Counted from the first letter of the stretch, positions 7,477-15,827 are shown. The stretch: DNA of 64,000 bases from Lactiplantibacillus plantarum (GCF_014131735.1 NZ_CP039121.1:3038001-3102000), one strand, 5' to 3'. Program-made: numbers and translations. Notes: generated by a model not told the origin, from the letters alone.

Positions 7477-9585
7477 TCAGTCGTGATCAACAGTTTTAAC
7501 ACACGAATCAGGCAAATATAATAAAATTTCTTTTTGCTTCTTGTTCCCGGGAATAAGGATAATCACCTGATGAAACCCATTCTTTCTTAAACGCCGTTTG
7601 AACTCATGAGTACTTTTTCCTACTCTGTCAATATGAAAAATACAATGGAAATCATTAATATCAATTGTTCCAGTCGTTTTTTCAAAATAGAATTCAAGAT
7701 TAATACTGGCATTTACCTGATTATCTCCTACATACTCAATTATATTTGGGTACTCGTGATTCACGCCTATATGCTCGGATTTTAGAAGCTTTTCGTTATC
7801 ATCTGCTGTATTTTCGAGAACAAGCAATGTTGAAATACCATATTTATGTTGAAAAGCCGCTGAATCAACAATACGATGTCTTTCTTCAACAGTTAAGTCA
7901 GATATACTTTTTCCATAATACTCTTCAAGATTCTTCACTTCGTCACTAAGACTAAGATTTAAAAGAGCCTCAACAGGTGGAACGATGGTATGCAAGCCGA
8001 TCCTTGATGCGTAAATATCTGAACGTGCCTCAATTTTTATACATTGCCGTCCCATATCTAAGCCATATCCACCTTTTATTGCGTAAACTCTGTATATATC
8101 CGTAAAATAAGCCGCAACAAAAACAAACCCTATAGTGCGACCTTCCTTTAGCTTAAAACGATTCTGTTTCACAAGTATTTTCAAATAGTCAACCATGGCT
8201 GTTTTAACATGTATATTTTCGCTATGAGATTCAGCTATGGCAATATATTCATAAACTTCACGCTTCGTCTTTGGACTCAGGCTATTTATTTGCAGGTATC
8301 TAAAATCACGCATAGCGTCATCAAACTTCCCCAGAAACACATACTGTTTAATCGCTAATACATAACTACGTGAATATGTTGGTAAAATTTCTTTTGCACA
8401 ATCCAAATCATAAAAGTCGGCAAAAAAAGGATCTTCTTGGTGCTTTAACATAAATAGTTGACAATAAGCATCTGCACGTACTATTGAACTACCCAAACGA
8501 CTTGCAATTTTGAAATTCTTAGTTGCATTTGAATAGTCTTTTAAGTTAACTTGGCATAGTCCACACAAATACGGTAAATTCGTATGCACTATAATTTTAT
8601 TAGTCTGTATATCCTCAAAGTCGGTAATTGTAGCTGAATAATCATCTGTATTAAGTGCAGCTATTCCTCTAGTTAACTTCAAAAAGCTCAATAATCGAGC
8701 TGGCACCAAATTTATGTTAACATTAAAGTCAATTTTTCCACTTGTGAATAAAGAAACTCCAGCACGTAAAATTTCATATCGAGGATTCTCATCGGCCAAA
8801 TTTCTAGCAGCCAGTCTCATGTCTAAATTATTATTTACCACTAATAATCTTAGATTTCTTAACGCTCCCACTGTATTTTGATTCGAACTTACATTATTTA
8901 AAAAATAATCAATTGCATCTAATAAGTCGGAATTAAACCCTAGAGCATCCTGGTTCATTGCCAAGGCTGAAAATTCGGGTATATAACGATTGTTTTCGAT
9001 AACCTTTTTTAATTTTTCAGTTGATACAAACCCCCACTCCGTGCTCAATTTGCTAAATAATTCCATAAGTGAATTCAACGTTGCAACTACATCACAATTA
9101 ATTCTATTTTTACTTGCCCATTGTGCAATACGACCTAAGGCCGGTTGTTCCTCGCCATGGCTTGGATAAACTCTAAAGTCACATAAAAACATTATTTTGA
9201 TTCTTTCCGGATCAAGATTCATCTTTTGAGTAAAAATATCTGTTAACGATTCTAATTCTTCAGGATCATTTTTGACAATTCTTAACTTACTAATAAGGCT
9301 CTTTACACTAGGAGTTAGGCCCGATAAATAAATCAAATATTTTTCCATATTAAGCGGCAGCTTATTTACTATTTTTCCTAGTCCCCAAATAGTCGGATTA
9401 TTGGATTTCACCTGAACAGAAATATTAGTCTGATTAAAAACCAAAGTAAAATCATTTTTACCTTCTAAACGAATACCTTTAAAGTCCGCATCATCTATAT
9501 GTTCCATTACCGCATCAATCGCACTATAATACTGATGTCGAAATCCTATAGCAGCATTTGCCCCGCCTAGATCGCCATTTTTCAT
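7477..9585 (-). CDS. Orphan Cap4/DUF4297-type nuclease with helical-repeat C-terminus
   Basis: A 702-residue protein of unknown role. The N-terminus matches the Cap4 (DUF4297) double-strand DNA endonuclease plan: a GG...GFRHQYYSA opening (residues 7-22), then Glu41 in RLEGKND, Asp45 and QVK ending at Lys60. This is a PD-(D/E)xK-like catalytic set seen in CBASS, Avs and other anti-phage effectors. Residues about 290-470 look like TPR-type helical pairs (SNATKNFKIASRLG, GKFDDAMRDFRYLQ), a possible sensor or oligomerisation platform. No partner defence gene flanks it. The gene and its surroundings are visibly more AT-rich than their neighbours, suggesting acquisition. ATG 9585 is preferred over the TTG at 9612 because GGGGTG lies 9 bases upstream. 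Confidence 0.75.
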   Translation of the reverse strand: MKNGDLGGANAAIGFRHQYYSAIDAVMEHIDDADFKGIRLEGKNDFTLVFNQTNISVQVKSNNPTIWGLGKIVNKLPLNMEKYLIYLSGLTPSVKSLISKLRIVKNDPEELESLTDIFTQKMNLDPERIKIMFLCDFRVYPSHGEEQPALGRIAQWASKNRINCDVVATLNSLMELFSKLSTEWGFVSTEKLKKVIENNRYIPEFSALAMNQDALGFNSDLLDAIDYFLNNVSSNQNTVGALRNLRLLVVNNNLDMRLAARNLADENPRYEILRAGVSLFTSGKIDFNVNINLVPARLLSFLKLTRGIAALNTDDYSATITDFEDIQTNKIIVHTNLPYLCGLCQVNLKDYSNATKNFKIASRLGSSIVRADAYCQLFMLKHQEDPFFADFYDLDCAKEILPTYSRSYVLAIKQYVFLGKFDDAMRDFRYLQINSLSPKTKREVYEYIAIAESHSENIHVKTAMVDYLKILVKQNRFKLKEGRTIGFVFVAAYFTDIYRVYAIKGGYGLDMGRQCIKIEARSDIYASRIGLHTIVPPVEALLNLSLSDEVKNLEEYYGKSISDLTVEERHRIVDSAAFQHKYGISTLLVLENTADDNEKLLKSEHIGVNHEYPNIIEYVGDNQVNASINLEFYFEKTTGTIDINDFHCIFHIDRVGKSTHEFKRRLRKNGFHQVIILIPGNKKQKEILLYLPDSCVKTVDHD

Positions 9586-9612
9586 TTTTGGCACACCCCA
9601 TTTAACTGTCAA

Positions 9613-10027
9613 AATAAATTAGTTGATTATTCAAACAAACCATATGTTATATTTGAATTATTTTACCATAATAATATCCATTGTAAAAATGCTATCACAA
9701 TTGAATAAGGACTATTATTTTTTGACCGGATTGGCAAATAGACCAAGATCTATAATGATTATTTTAAATTTATCGACTGTCAAACAAATTTATGATGACT
9801 CAGAGTATAGGTTACTCACAAAATCAGCAAACATCACATAAATAAATTGAACCCCTAAAATTCGATTTATGTCAATCTTTGGGGTTCAACTTAATATAAC
9901 TAAAATTTTACTATAGTTTTTGTTAACACCTATCGCAAACTGATAGCCTCCGATTTAACACCTAAAGGAAATTTCAAAAGGATTTCTGTGTATGGAAATT
10001 GGGAATGCTTCAAGGCTAAACAACGTG
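9613..10027. other. AT-rich intergenic region with promoter, hairpin and coding-like relic
   Basis: It holds a possible minus-strand promoter for the nuclease gene (TTTACA, 16 bases, TAAAAT near 9655-9685). A 9- to 12-bp hairpin at 9847-9889 (TTGAACCCC/GGGGTTCAA) may terminate the ABC-F transcript on the minus strand. A short plus-strand stretch (about 9915-10020) reads like decayed coding sequence but has no start. Confidence 0.4.
9847..9889 (-). terminator. Possible terminator of the ABC-F gene
   Basis: TTGAACCCC pairs with GGGGTTCAA, with an extended AAA/TTT pair across one bulge. On the minus strand it is followed by TTTATTTAT, about 140 bases beyond the ABC-F stop. Confidence 0.5.
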
Positions 10028-11548
10028 TCATGCTTTCAGCCGATCAATTTGTTGCTGTAATGCCTGAATAGTAGCTGTAGAAGACGTCGGGTCTGCCATT
10101 AATTGATCATACTTGAACTGAAGTACTGCTAAGTCAGCTTCTACCGGTTGCGGCGCTTTAACAACTTTGTCAGGATCAACTAATTGGTGCGTCTCGAATT
10201 GCAATACCCGAGTAGCAACGGCCTGGCAAAACGGTTCATCATGTGAAACAAAAATTACGGTTCCAGGATAATTTTGTAAGTAATCGGCCAACGCATCCAG
10301 CGCGTCCACATCCAAATAATTGGTTGGTTCATCTAACATTAAAACGTTATATTGACCGACTAAAATACGAATTAGCTGTAATTTAACTAGTTCACCACCA
10401 CTTAACGCCGATACCAGTTGCGGATAAAAGCGTGCTGGCAGGCCCAACGCGCCCATGACGTTACGGATCGTTTGATCCGGTAGCTGACTGACTTGCCGCA
10501 CCGTTTGCCACACTGACTGTTTACCGTCGAGCACTGTCATATCTTGGTTGAATACTCCGACTCGTGCCGCCGGAGCCAATCGTAATCCTGACACCCGGCC
10601 ACCTAAAATTGCACGCAGTAATGTGGTCTTACCGCTACCGTTGGGCCCCACGATAGCGACCCGATCATGTGGCCTGATTTGAAAGTCAGCGTGTGCTAAC
10701 AACGTTTTTCCATATTCAGCCAATGTGACATTAAGACCAGTTACCACGGTCTTACCTGTAAACGTCGGAAAATCTGTCGCGACTAACTTAAAGCCTGAAG
10801 TCGTAAAGGGCTTAGCAACTTGCGGTTCCCGTTGTCCTCGGGCGACCATGCGTTTAGCCGTTCGTTCCATCTTGGCCGCGGTAGCTTCCCTAGTCGCTTT
10901 CGTCTTGGCACGCTCTACTTGCGACATTCGCCGATTGCCTTTTCGAATCCGCTGGGCTTTTTCATTACGTTGACGCTGCGCTGCTAGTAACTCACGCTGA
11001 TGAGTGTTTTGGCGCTGATACGCGACTTTCTGAGTTGCGAGTTGCTGCGCTTTTACCGTCTGATAATATGCGTAATTGCCTGCATATGCGGTGAATTTTT
11101 GGTGTTCAACCGCCCAAGTCTGTGTCGTCACAGCATTTAATAATTGCCGATCATGTGAAATCAACAACAGCAACCCACGAAAACGTTGTAACTGATTAAT
11201 AAGCCATTGCTGATGTGTTTCATCCAAATTAGATGACGGTTCATCTAGAATTAAAATTGTTGGCCGGGCGCTCAAAGCCTGCCGAATTCTGGTTAGCATA
11301 GCTTGACCACCACTTTGGTCAAAAGTCGGTGCGATTTGGGCAACATAGCTGACTGGCTCGTCCACCATAATTTGCCCCGTATAATCACGATCAGTACCCG
11401 TCAGTAAATGGGCCAGTGTTGATTTACCAGCACCGTTCCGGCCAACCACGCCGATTTTATCCCCGGCATTGGCGACTAATCGGTCAATTGTAAATAGTGG
11501 CCGTCCCGCCATATCTTTTTGAATATTTTTTAAATTAATCATTGTCAT
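10028..11548 (-). CDS. ABC-F family ATPase (ribosome protection type)
   Basis: A 506-residue soluble protein with two ABC cassettes and no membrane domain. Cassette 1 has Walker A GRNGAGKST (about 37) and LILDEPSSNLD; cassette 2 has GPNGSGKTT (about 303), SALSGGE and LMLDEPTNYLD. Between them is a long, highly basic helical linker (about 185-255) typical of ABC-F proteins, where it forms the arm reaching the ribosomal peptidyl-transferase region. Size and linker resemble the antibiotic-resistance branch (Msr/Lsa/Vga-like) as well as housekeeping members; which drug, if any, is unknown. The attenuator-like leader upstream favours a drug-inducible role. ATG 11548 follows AAGGGG by 11 bases; ATG 11542 is an alternative. 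Confidence 0.88.
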   Translation of the reverse strand: MTMINLKNIQKDMAGRPLFTIDRLVANAGDKIGVVGRNGAGKSTLAHLLTGTDRDYTGQIMVDEPVSYVAQIAPTFDQSGGQAMLTRIRQALSARPTILILDEPSSNLDETHQQWLINQLQRFRGLLLLISHDRQLLNAVTTQTWAVEHQKFTAYAGNYAYYQTVKAQQLATQKVAYQRQNTHQRELLAAQRQRNEKAQRIRKGNRRMSQVERAKTKATREATAAKMERTAKRMVARGQREPQVAKPFTTSGFKLVATDFPTFTGKTVVTGLNVTLAEYGKTLLAHADFQIRPHDRVAIVGPNGSGKTTLLRAILGGRVSGLRLAPAARVGVFNQDMTVLDGKQSVWQTVRQVSQLPDQTIRNVMGALGLPARFYPQLVSALSGGELVKLQLIRILVGQYNVLMLDEPTNYLDVDALDALADYLQNYPGTVIFVSHDEPFCQAVATRVLQFETHQLVDPDKVVKAPQPVEADLAVLQFKYDQLMADPTSSTATIQALQQQIDRLKA

Positions 11549-11594
11549 TAATAAGCATCCCCTTAGTTGCAGGGACTAATTTATGGCACAAAAA

Positions 11595-11617
11595 AGCGTC
11601 CTCAAAATGAGAACGCT
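11595..11617 (-). terminator. Leader terminator before the ABC-F gene
   Basis: AGCGTTCTC pairs with GAGGACGCT (minus strand, one G-U pair) around a 5-base loop, followed by six T residues. It sits in the 5' leader, 46 bases before the ABC-F start. Confidence 0.8.
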
Positions 11618-11707
11618 GGCAATTGATTCCACCAGCACCCTAATTAATCCCAAAACGGACAGTCCACCCCTATGCTAGGCATGGCTCTGTTCAGTTACTA
11701 GAATTAA

Positions 11708-11719
11708 TTAGTTGCGCAT
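11708..11719 (-). CDS. Possible minimal upstream frame (Met-Arg-Asn)
   Basis: ATG CGC AAC TAA preceded by ACGAGGT at a usable distance, in the leader RNA of the ABC-F gene. Such minimal frames act as stalling sites in some macrolide/lincosamide attenuators. Too short to be convincing alone. Confidence 0.3.
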   Translation of the reverse strand: MRN

Positions 11720-11847
11720 TGGCTGAATACCTCGTGTTTTATAAGTTACTTTGTAGATTAGCATGTTTAATTTCAATTTGCAAGAACCATTGTTTTTTAA
11801 AAGTTTTTTCAGTAAACTAAAATTACTTTCAGAAAGCAGGTGTCAGC

Positions 11848-12231
11848 TTGAAAAAGATCATTGCAATTACCGGCTTCGCAATGCTAGGTGGTGGTCTCCG
11901 GGAGGGGCTTAGTTTGCTCGTCACTTGGCCACAGCATTTCTGGATAACGTGTCTGATTAATATTGTGGGAGCATTTGTTCTTAGCCTGATTACTAACTTG
12001 TTACCAGCGCGGTTACCCGTCTCTGAAGATATTGTTATCGGTATGAGTGTCGGGTTCGTTGGTAGCTTTACTACTTTTTCCACCTTCACTTTTGAAACGC
12101 TACAATCGTTTCAAAGTGGTCATAGCGTTTTAGCTTTAAGTTATGTCGCTGCTAGCTTAGGGTTGGGTTTGCTAGCGGGGCTAGCTGGAAACTTCCTTAG
12201 CACCTATTGGCTACCAAAGGAGGAATTTTAA
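11848..12231 (+). CDS. crcB: Fluoride channel subunit CrcB/Fluc (first of pair)
   Basis: A 127-residue four-helix membrane protein of the Fluc family, which forms dual-topology fluoride export channels. The conserved pore motif is present as GSFTTFSTFTFE (about residues 72-83). Gram-positive bacteria often carry two adjacent crcB genes whose products form a heterodimer; the second gene begins at the stop of this one (TAATG overlap). The start is TTG 11848, after GCAGGTG. No fluoride riboswitch is obvious in the preceding 280 bases. Confidence 0.9.
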   Translation: MKKIIAITGFAMLGGGLREGLSLLVTWPQHFWITCLINIVGAFVLSLITNLLPARLPVSEDIVIGMSVGFVGSFTTFSTFTFETLQSFQSGHSVLALSYVAASLGLGLLAGLAGNFLSTYWLPKEEF

Positions 12232-12581
12232 TGTTAGTCCTAGTCGGATTGGCCGGTGCCGGCGCAGCTGTAGGGGCCTTAAGTCGTTACGGCATCATGC
12301 GCTTAGCACTACCTCTCAATCGATGGCCGTTACCAATTGCCACGTTATTTATCAATCTAACCGGCGCTTTATTGCTCGGTTGGATTTTAACCAGCTCATT
12401 ACCGCCCAACTGGCAGATTTTTCTAGGAACTGGGATTATGGGTGGCTATACGACTTTTTCAACAATGATCAACGAACTCGTGTTGCTCGGCCGTAACCAC
12501 CATCAACGGGTCGCCTGGGAATACTTTGGCTTGAGTCTCGTCGGTGGCCTAGTCATGGTTTATCTCGGAACTTTAATCTAA
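12231..12581 (+). CDS. crcB: Fluoride channel subunit CrcB/Fluc (second of pair)
   Basis: A 116-residue paralogue of the preceding protein with four hydrophobic helices and the Fluc motif GGYTTFSTMINE (about residues 68-79). An AGGAGG site precedes ATG 12231, whose A is the last base of the upstream stop, so expression of the two subunits is coupled. A frame extending upstream to 12207 is not needed. Together they would export fluoride and protect enolase and other fluoride-sensitive enzymes. Confidence 0.9.
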   Translation: MLVLVGLAGAGAAVGALSRYGIMRLALPLNRWPLPIATLFINLTGALLLGWILTSSLPPNWQIFLGTGIMGGYTTFSTMINELVLLGRNHHQRVAWEYFGLSLVGGLVMVYLGTLI

Positions 12582-12585
12582 CTCA

Positions 12586-12631
12586 AAAAACAGGAAGTCT
12601 CACAAAACTAACTGAGATTTCCTGTTTTTGT
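12586..12631. terminator. Terminator after crcB pair
   Basis: AACAGGAA...TCTC pairs with GAGA...TTCCTGTT (10-base loop), flanked by A and T runs on both sides. It can act on both strands. Confidence 0.8.
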
Positions 12632-12719
12632 TCAATGACTATTTAGTTCCAACAAGCCGCCTTTACGGCTAGCGTGCCGATGACACTAGTTTTAACAACG
12701 CTCATCTTTATCTTTCAAA

Positions 12720-12911
12720 TTACGTGGTGGCATTTCCGAATAATGCAACGCCGGCAATCGCCACGACGATCAGGCCTAACCATAATGCGATTTTAAATAA
12801 AAACAACCCAATCACAATCATGAACACCCAACCGATAATTTTAAAACCAATTTTAAAGATAACTTTGAGCAACCATAAACCAATTACTAAAGCAATCAAT
12901 AAACCGATCAT
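12720..12911 (-). CDS. Small hydrophobic membrane protein
   Basis: A 63-residue protein that is almost entirely hydrophobic, with two to three possible helices (LIALVIGLWLLKVIF; GWVFMIVIGLFLFKI; LGLIVVAIAGVALF) and lysines between them. The family is not recognised. ATG 12911 is the first possible start because the preceding codon is an in-frame TAG. A strong AAGGAGGGAA lies 22 bases upstream but is brought next to the start by a small hairpin. The promoter has an extended -10 (TGCTATACT). Confidence 0.7.
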   Translation of the reverse strand: MIGLLIALVIGLWLLKVIFKIGFKIIGWVFMIVIGLFLFKIALWLGLIVVAIAGVALFGNATT

Positions 12912-12973
12912 CTATGCGCTCTGCGAAGAGAGCTTCCCTCCTTACAAGTCCCATCATGGGTACCTTGCCAGTT

Positions 12974-12992
12974 AGTATAGCACGCGCTATAC
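12974..12992 (-). promoter_or_regulatory. Promoter and palindrome of the small membrane gene
   Basis: Minus-strand extended -10 TGCTATACT overlaps an inverted repeat GTATAGC/GCTATAC (12975-12992), a possible operator. Confidence 0.5.
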
Positions 12993-13029
12993 AGCGGCAG
13001 ACTGATTGCAGTCGTAAATTAAGAGAAGC

Positions 13030-14217
13030 TTAATTTTGCAACGCCGCAACTTGTCGCACCATCGCTAATTCTTCGTTAGTTGGGATCAACATCACTTTAA
13101 TCTTGGAATCTGCGCCACTGATGAGTCCTTCTTGACCCGCTTCATTTAATTTCGGATCCAGGGTCACACCAAAGATGCTCAGTTCATCAATAATTTGCTG
13201 GCGCAAGGTCGCATTATGCTCGCCAATGCCGCCCGCAAAAATCAGCGCATCCGCCCGTTTTAATTCTGTCAAATAGCTACCGGCATACTTAACAATCCGA
13301 TTGACAAAAATTTCAACAGCTAGTTGGGCTTGGGGATTCGTGGCTTCTTGCGCACGGATTTCACGCATATCTGGTGAAATTCCTGAGATTCCTAACAACC
13401 CAGACTGATTGTTAAGCATCATCATGATTTCATTCGGATCATCGATCTTTAAAGCTTTCATGAGGAATGGCAATACGGCCGGATCAACGTCACCCGCGCG
13501 CGTTCCCATTGTGACACCCGTTAATGGCGTAAAGCCCATCGATGTGTCGAAGGCCCGGCCATTTTTTACGGCAGCTAATGACGCGCCACTACCTAAGTGT
13601 AACGTCACCAGGTTGAGGTCATCTTTCGGCTTAGCCAGCAGTTCTGCAGCCCGACCGGTTAAGTAACCATGCGAGATACCATGTTCACCGTAACGGCGAA
13701 TATGGTATTTTTGGGTCAATTCATATGGCAAACTGTAAATTGCATTCATTTCTGGTAAATCGGTAAAGAATTGACTATCAAATACCGCGTACTGTTTAAC
13801 GGTCGGTAAAGCCTGAGCCATCGTCTCAATACCACGTGCCTCCATCGGATTATGCAATGGTGCAAAGTCACTAAGCCCCTTAATGGCCTCGAGTACCGCT
13901 GGCGTCACTTCAACTGCTTGCTTGAACGTTTCGCCACCCGCAACGACTCGGTGAGCAACTGCCGTAATTTCCGTTAATGAGTCAATAATTGCTAATCGCT
14001 GTAATTCAGCCAATAACATCTGCGCCGCATGATTTTGATCTAAATTATCGACTGTCGTTTCAAACTTTTGATGGTCACCATACTTGATGGTGAAAATTGA
14101 ACCGGGCATACTAATCCGTTCAACGAGACCACTAGCAACCACCGTTTCAGCAGGCATAGCAAATAATTGCCATTTCAATGATGAACTACCTGCGTTAATA
14201 ATTAATGTTTTTTGCAT
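13030..14217 (-). CDS. ackA: Acetate kinase AckA
   Basis: A 395-residue ASKHA-fold kinase that makes ATP and acetate from acetyl phosphate, the last step of the phosphoketolase branch and of pyruvate dissipation in lactic acid bacteria. Visible signatures are the N-terminal LIINAGSSSLKWQLF (phosphate-binding loop), the substrate region AVAHRVVAGGE, DSQFF, HGISHGYL, the adenosine motif THLGSGASLAAV and GGIGEHN. GGGAG lies 10 bases before ATG 14217. Full length, single gene. Confidence 0.97.
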   Translation of the reverse strand: MQKTLIINAGSSSLKWQLFAMPAETVVASGLVERISMPGSIFTIKYGDHQKFETTVDNLDQNHAAQMLLAELQRLAIIDSLTEITAVAHRVVAGGETFKQAVEVTPAVLEAIKGLSDFAPLHNPMEARGIETMAQALPTVKQYAVFDSQFFTDLPEMNAIYSLPYELTQKYHIRRYGEHGISHGYLTGRAAELLAKPKDDLNLVTLHLGSGASLAAVKNGRAFDTSMGFTPLTGVTMGTRAGDVDPAVLPFLMKALKIDDPNEIMMMLNNQSGLLGISGISPDMREIRAQEATNPQAQLAVEIFVNRIVKYAGSYLTELKRADALIFAGGIGEHNATLRQQIIDELSIFGVTLDPKLNEAGQEGLISGADSKIKVMLIPTNEELAMVRQVAALQN

Positions 14218-14393
14218 TTCTCAATCAACTCCCATGTAATAGAATACCGAACTTTTCTGAAAATTGCTCAACTTTTTTCAATCGTGTCATTTGACATCTT
14301 AATTCATTCGCTAGTCCCAATCTTCCACTGTTAACTAACCAGAACATGTTATTATTAAGACGTTAACTTTTACAGATTAGAGGAACCCAATTA

Positions 14394-15266
14394 ATGACGA
14401 CCACAACCGATGTCGACCTAGTCCAAACTGGATTAGCGCACTTAATTCACCACACGCGTAAACAAATCGAATCATTAACTAAAGCATTAGACCACCTGCC
14501 TGATGTCAGTGATTTGCAACTCAAGGGCACGTTATTGAAGACGTATGCTAGCCAGATCGAGGGGCACCATCATTTCGTCGAATTGCCCGACTATCAAGGC
14601 CACCAACTCAGTATTAAACTCGATATTAAAAAATCAATTATTGAAAATGCCGAGGATTATTTTCATCGTTATCACAAAAGCAAACGCGGTCAAGCGACCG
14701 TTCAACAAAATTTGGCGACGGCCAAGACCGAACTATACCAGCAATTAGCAACTCAAGCAGCTTTCGACCCTAATGATCCACAAGCGGTCGCCGCGCTTAA
14801 GCAAACACTGATTGCTGCGGGCGCGATTCATACCCACGTTTTACACTCGTCTAAGGCCCCAACACCCGCCCATCCCCGCCGCTTTTACACGCACGACCAC
14901 GTGCTGGTTGAAGTTGGTAAAAATAGTCGTCAAAACGACCACCTAACATTGACGGCCCGTAAAGATTACTACTGGATGCACGCGGGTGGTGAAATTCCCG
15001 GTTCACACGTGGTTATTCACAGTAATCATCCGAGTGAACAAACCTTGCAGGAAGCGGCCGTACTGACGGCCTATTACAGTAAGGGTCGTCAGATGAACCG
15101 CGTACCTGTTGATGTGCTCACCGTTGGCCAGATGCGTAAACCCAAGGGTGCTAAGGCTGGGCTTGTCACCTTTAGTGGTCCTGCACGCACGATCACCGTT
15201 ATCCCGGATGCCACTTTAGCCGCTGAATTACGTGACCAGGAGGATATTCACCATGACACCGATTGA
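14394..15266 (+). CDS. Stand-alone NFACT-R (DUF814) protein lacking the NFACT-N domain
   Basis: A 290-residue protein. The first 150 residues are helical and probably coiled coil (HTRKQIESLTKALDHLP; LATAKTELYQQLATQ). The C-terminal part carries the NFACT-R motif set: GKNSRQNDHLTL, DYYWMHAGGEIPGSHVVI and AVLTAYYSKGR. Full-length RqcH/Rqc2 (FbpA) proteins of about 560 residues add alanine tails to peptides on stalled 50S subunits; this one matches only their second half and lacks the N-terminal NFACT-N domain. The gene looks intact, with an AGAGGAA ribosome site, and overlaps the next gene by 14 bases. Confidence 0.8.
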   Translation: MTTTTDVDLVQTGLAHLIHHTRKQIESLTKALDHLPDVSDLQLKGTLLKTYASQIEGHHHFVELPDYQGHQLSIKLDIKKSIIENAEDYFHRYHKSKRGQATVQQNLATAKTELYQQLATQAAFDPNDPQAVAALKQTLIAAGAIHTHVLHSSKAPTPAHPRRFYTHDHVLVEVGKNSRQNDHLTLTARKDYYWMHAGGEIPGSHVVIHSNHPSEQTLQEAAVLTAYYSKGRQMNRVPVDVLTVGQMRKPKGAKAGLVTFSGPARTITVIPDATLAAELRDQEDIHHDTD

Positions 15267-15603
15267 GGCCTATATTGCTAACACACCACAAGCCTATCAA
15301 TCGCAATTAATAGCCTTACAGCAAACCATTGCAACGGTCTTACCAGAGGCGCAAGAGCAGTTAAAGTACCAGATGCCGACCTTCTATTGGCACGAAAACG
15401 TCATCCATTTTGCTTTATTCAAACATCACTTTGGCTTGTACCCAACGCCAAGTGCAATTGAGACTTTTCATGATCAATTAATCACCTATAAAACAAGCAA
15501 AGGGGCCATCCAGTTTCCGCTGGATCAGCCCCTACCACTTGAATTGATTACTGCTATTACCGAATTCCGTCGTCACGAAATCATAGCGAAATACGACCTT
15601 TAG
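15253..15603 (+). CDS. DUF1801 / YdhG-like protein
   Basis: A 116-residue cytoplasmic protein with the DUF1801 pattern: N-terminal YIANTPQAYQSQLIALQQ, central QLKYQMPTFYWHENVIHFALFKHHFGLYP and a C-terminal helix-rich GAIQFPLDQPLP region. Some family members have been linked to iron handling, with a frataxin-like fold; the function here is unproven. ATG 15253 lies after AGGAGG and inside the end of the NFACT-R gene, so the two are probably co-translated. Confidence 0.8.
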   Translation: MTPIEAYIANTPQAYQSQLIALQQTIATVLPEAQEQLKYQMPTFYWHENVIHFALFKHHFGLYPTPSAIETFHDQLITYKTSKGAIQFPLDQPLPLELITAITEFRRHEIIAKYDL

Positions 15604-15605
15604 GA

Positions 15606-15827
15606 TTACCGCTGCCACCAAGACTGTTTAAGAAAATCAATGGCGGTTACGTCACTCAACGCAATCGGCTTAACGACTCCCGCTTGTTGATTCAAAAAAA
15701 GCTGCTGGTCGTCCACAGCCGCAATTAAGCCACTCGGCTGATGACCATCACTTAAAGTTAACCGAACCACGCAGTTTAACTCATAAGCTTGCAATAACGA
15801 CGCTTCAATTGGTTTCAGCTGTTCCAT
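15606..15827 (-). CDS. Small YolD-like/Sm-like protein under a possible LexA box
   Basis: A 73-residue protein with an N-terminal helix (PIEASLLQAYEL) and a compact beta-rich core (VVRLTLSDGHQPSGLIAAVDDQQLFL...IALSDVTAIDFL), the order of elements seen in YolD-like and LSm-type small barrels. YolD proteins are often partners of SOS-controlled Y-family polymerases; here no polymerase gene is adjacent. GAGGTGAT precedes ATG 15827. The promoter carries a LexA-type palindrome, which supports the YolD idea. Assignment is tentative. Confidence 0.55.
   Translation of the reverse strand: MEQLKPIEASLLQAYELNCVVRLTLSDGHQPSGLIAAVDDQQLFLNQQAGVVKPIALSDVTAIDFLKQSWWQR

Larger units (their letters stand above)
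11595..11750 (-). promoter_or_regulatory. Attenuator-like leader of the ABC-F gene
   Basis: The minus strand has a promoter (TTGCAA, 17 bases, TAATCT near 11752-11780). Next come a minimal upstream frame ATG CGC AAC TAA (11719-11708) after ACGAGGT and a second possible 12-codon frame (11682-11644). GCTGG...CCAGC follows, partly overlapping the 5' arm of a 9-bp terminator hairpin (11595-11617) that ends in a T run. Ribosome stalling on short upstream frames is the known induction mode of several ABC-F and erm genes; here it is inferred. Confidence 0.55.

Noticed and set aside
11700..11847. Fluoride riboswitch before the crcB pair
   Set aside because: I could not find the conserved crcB-motif core in the upstream region; the sequence there belongs to the divergent ABC-F promoter and leader.
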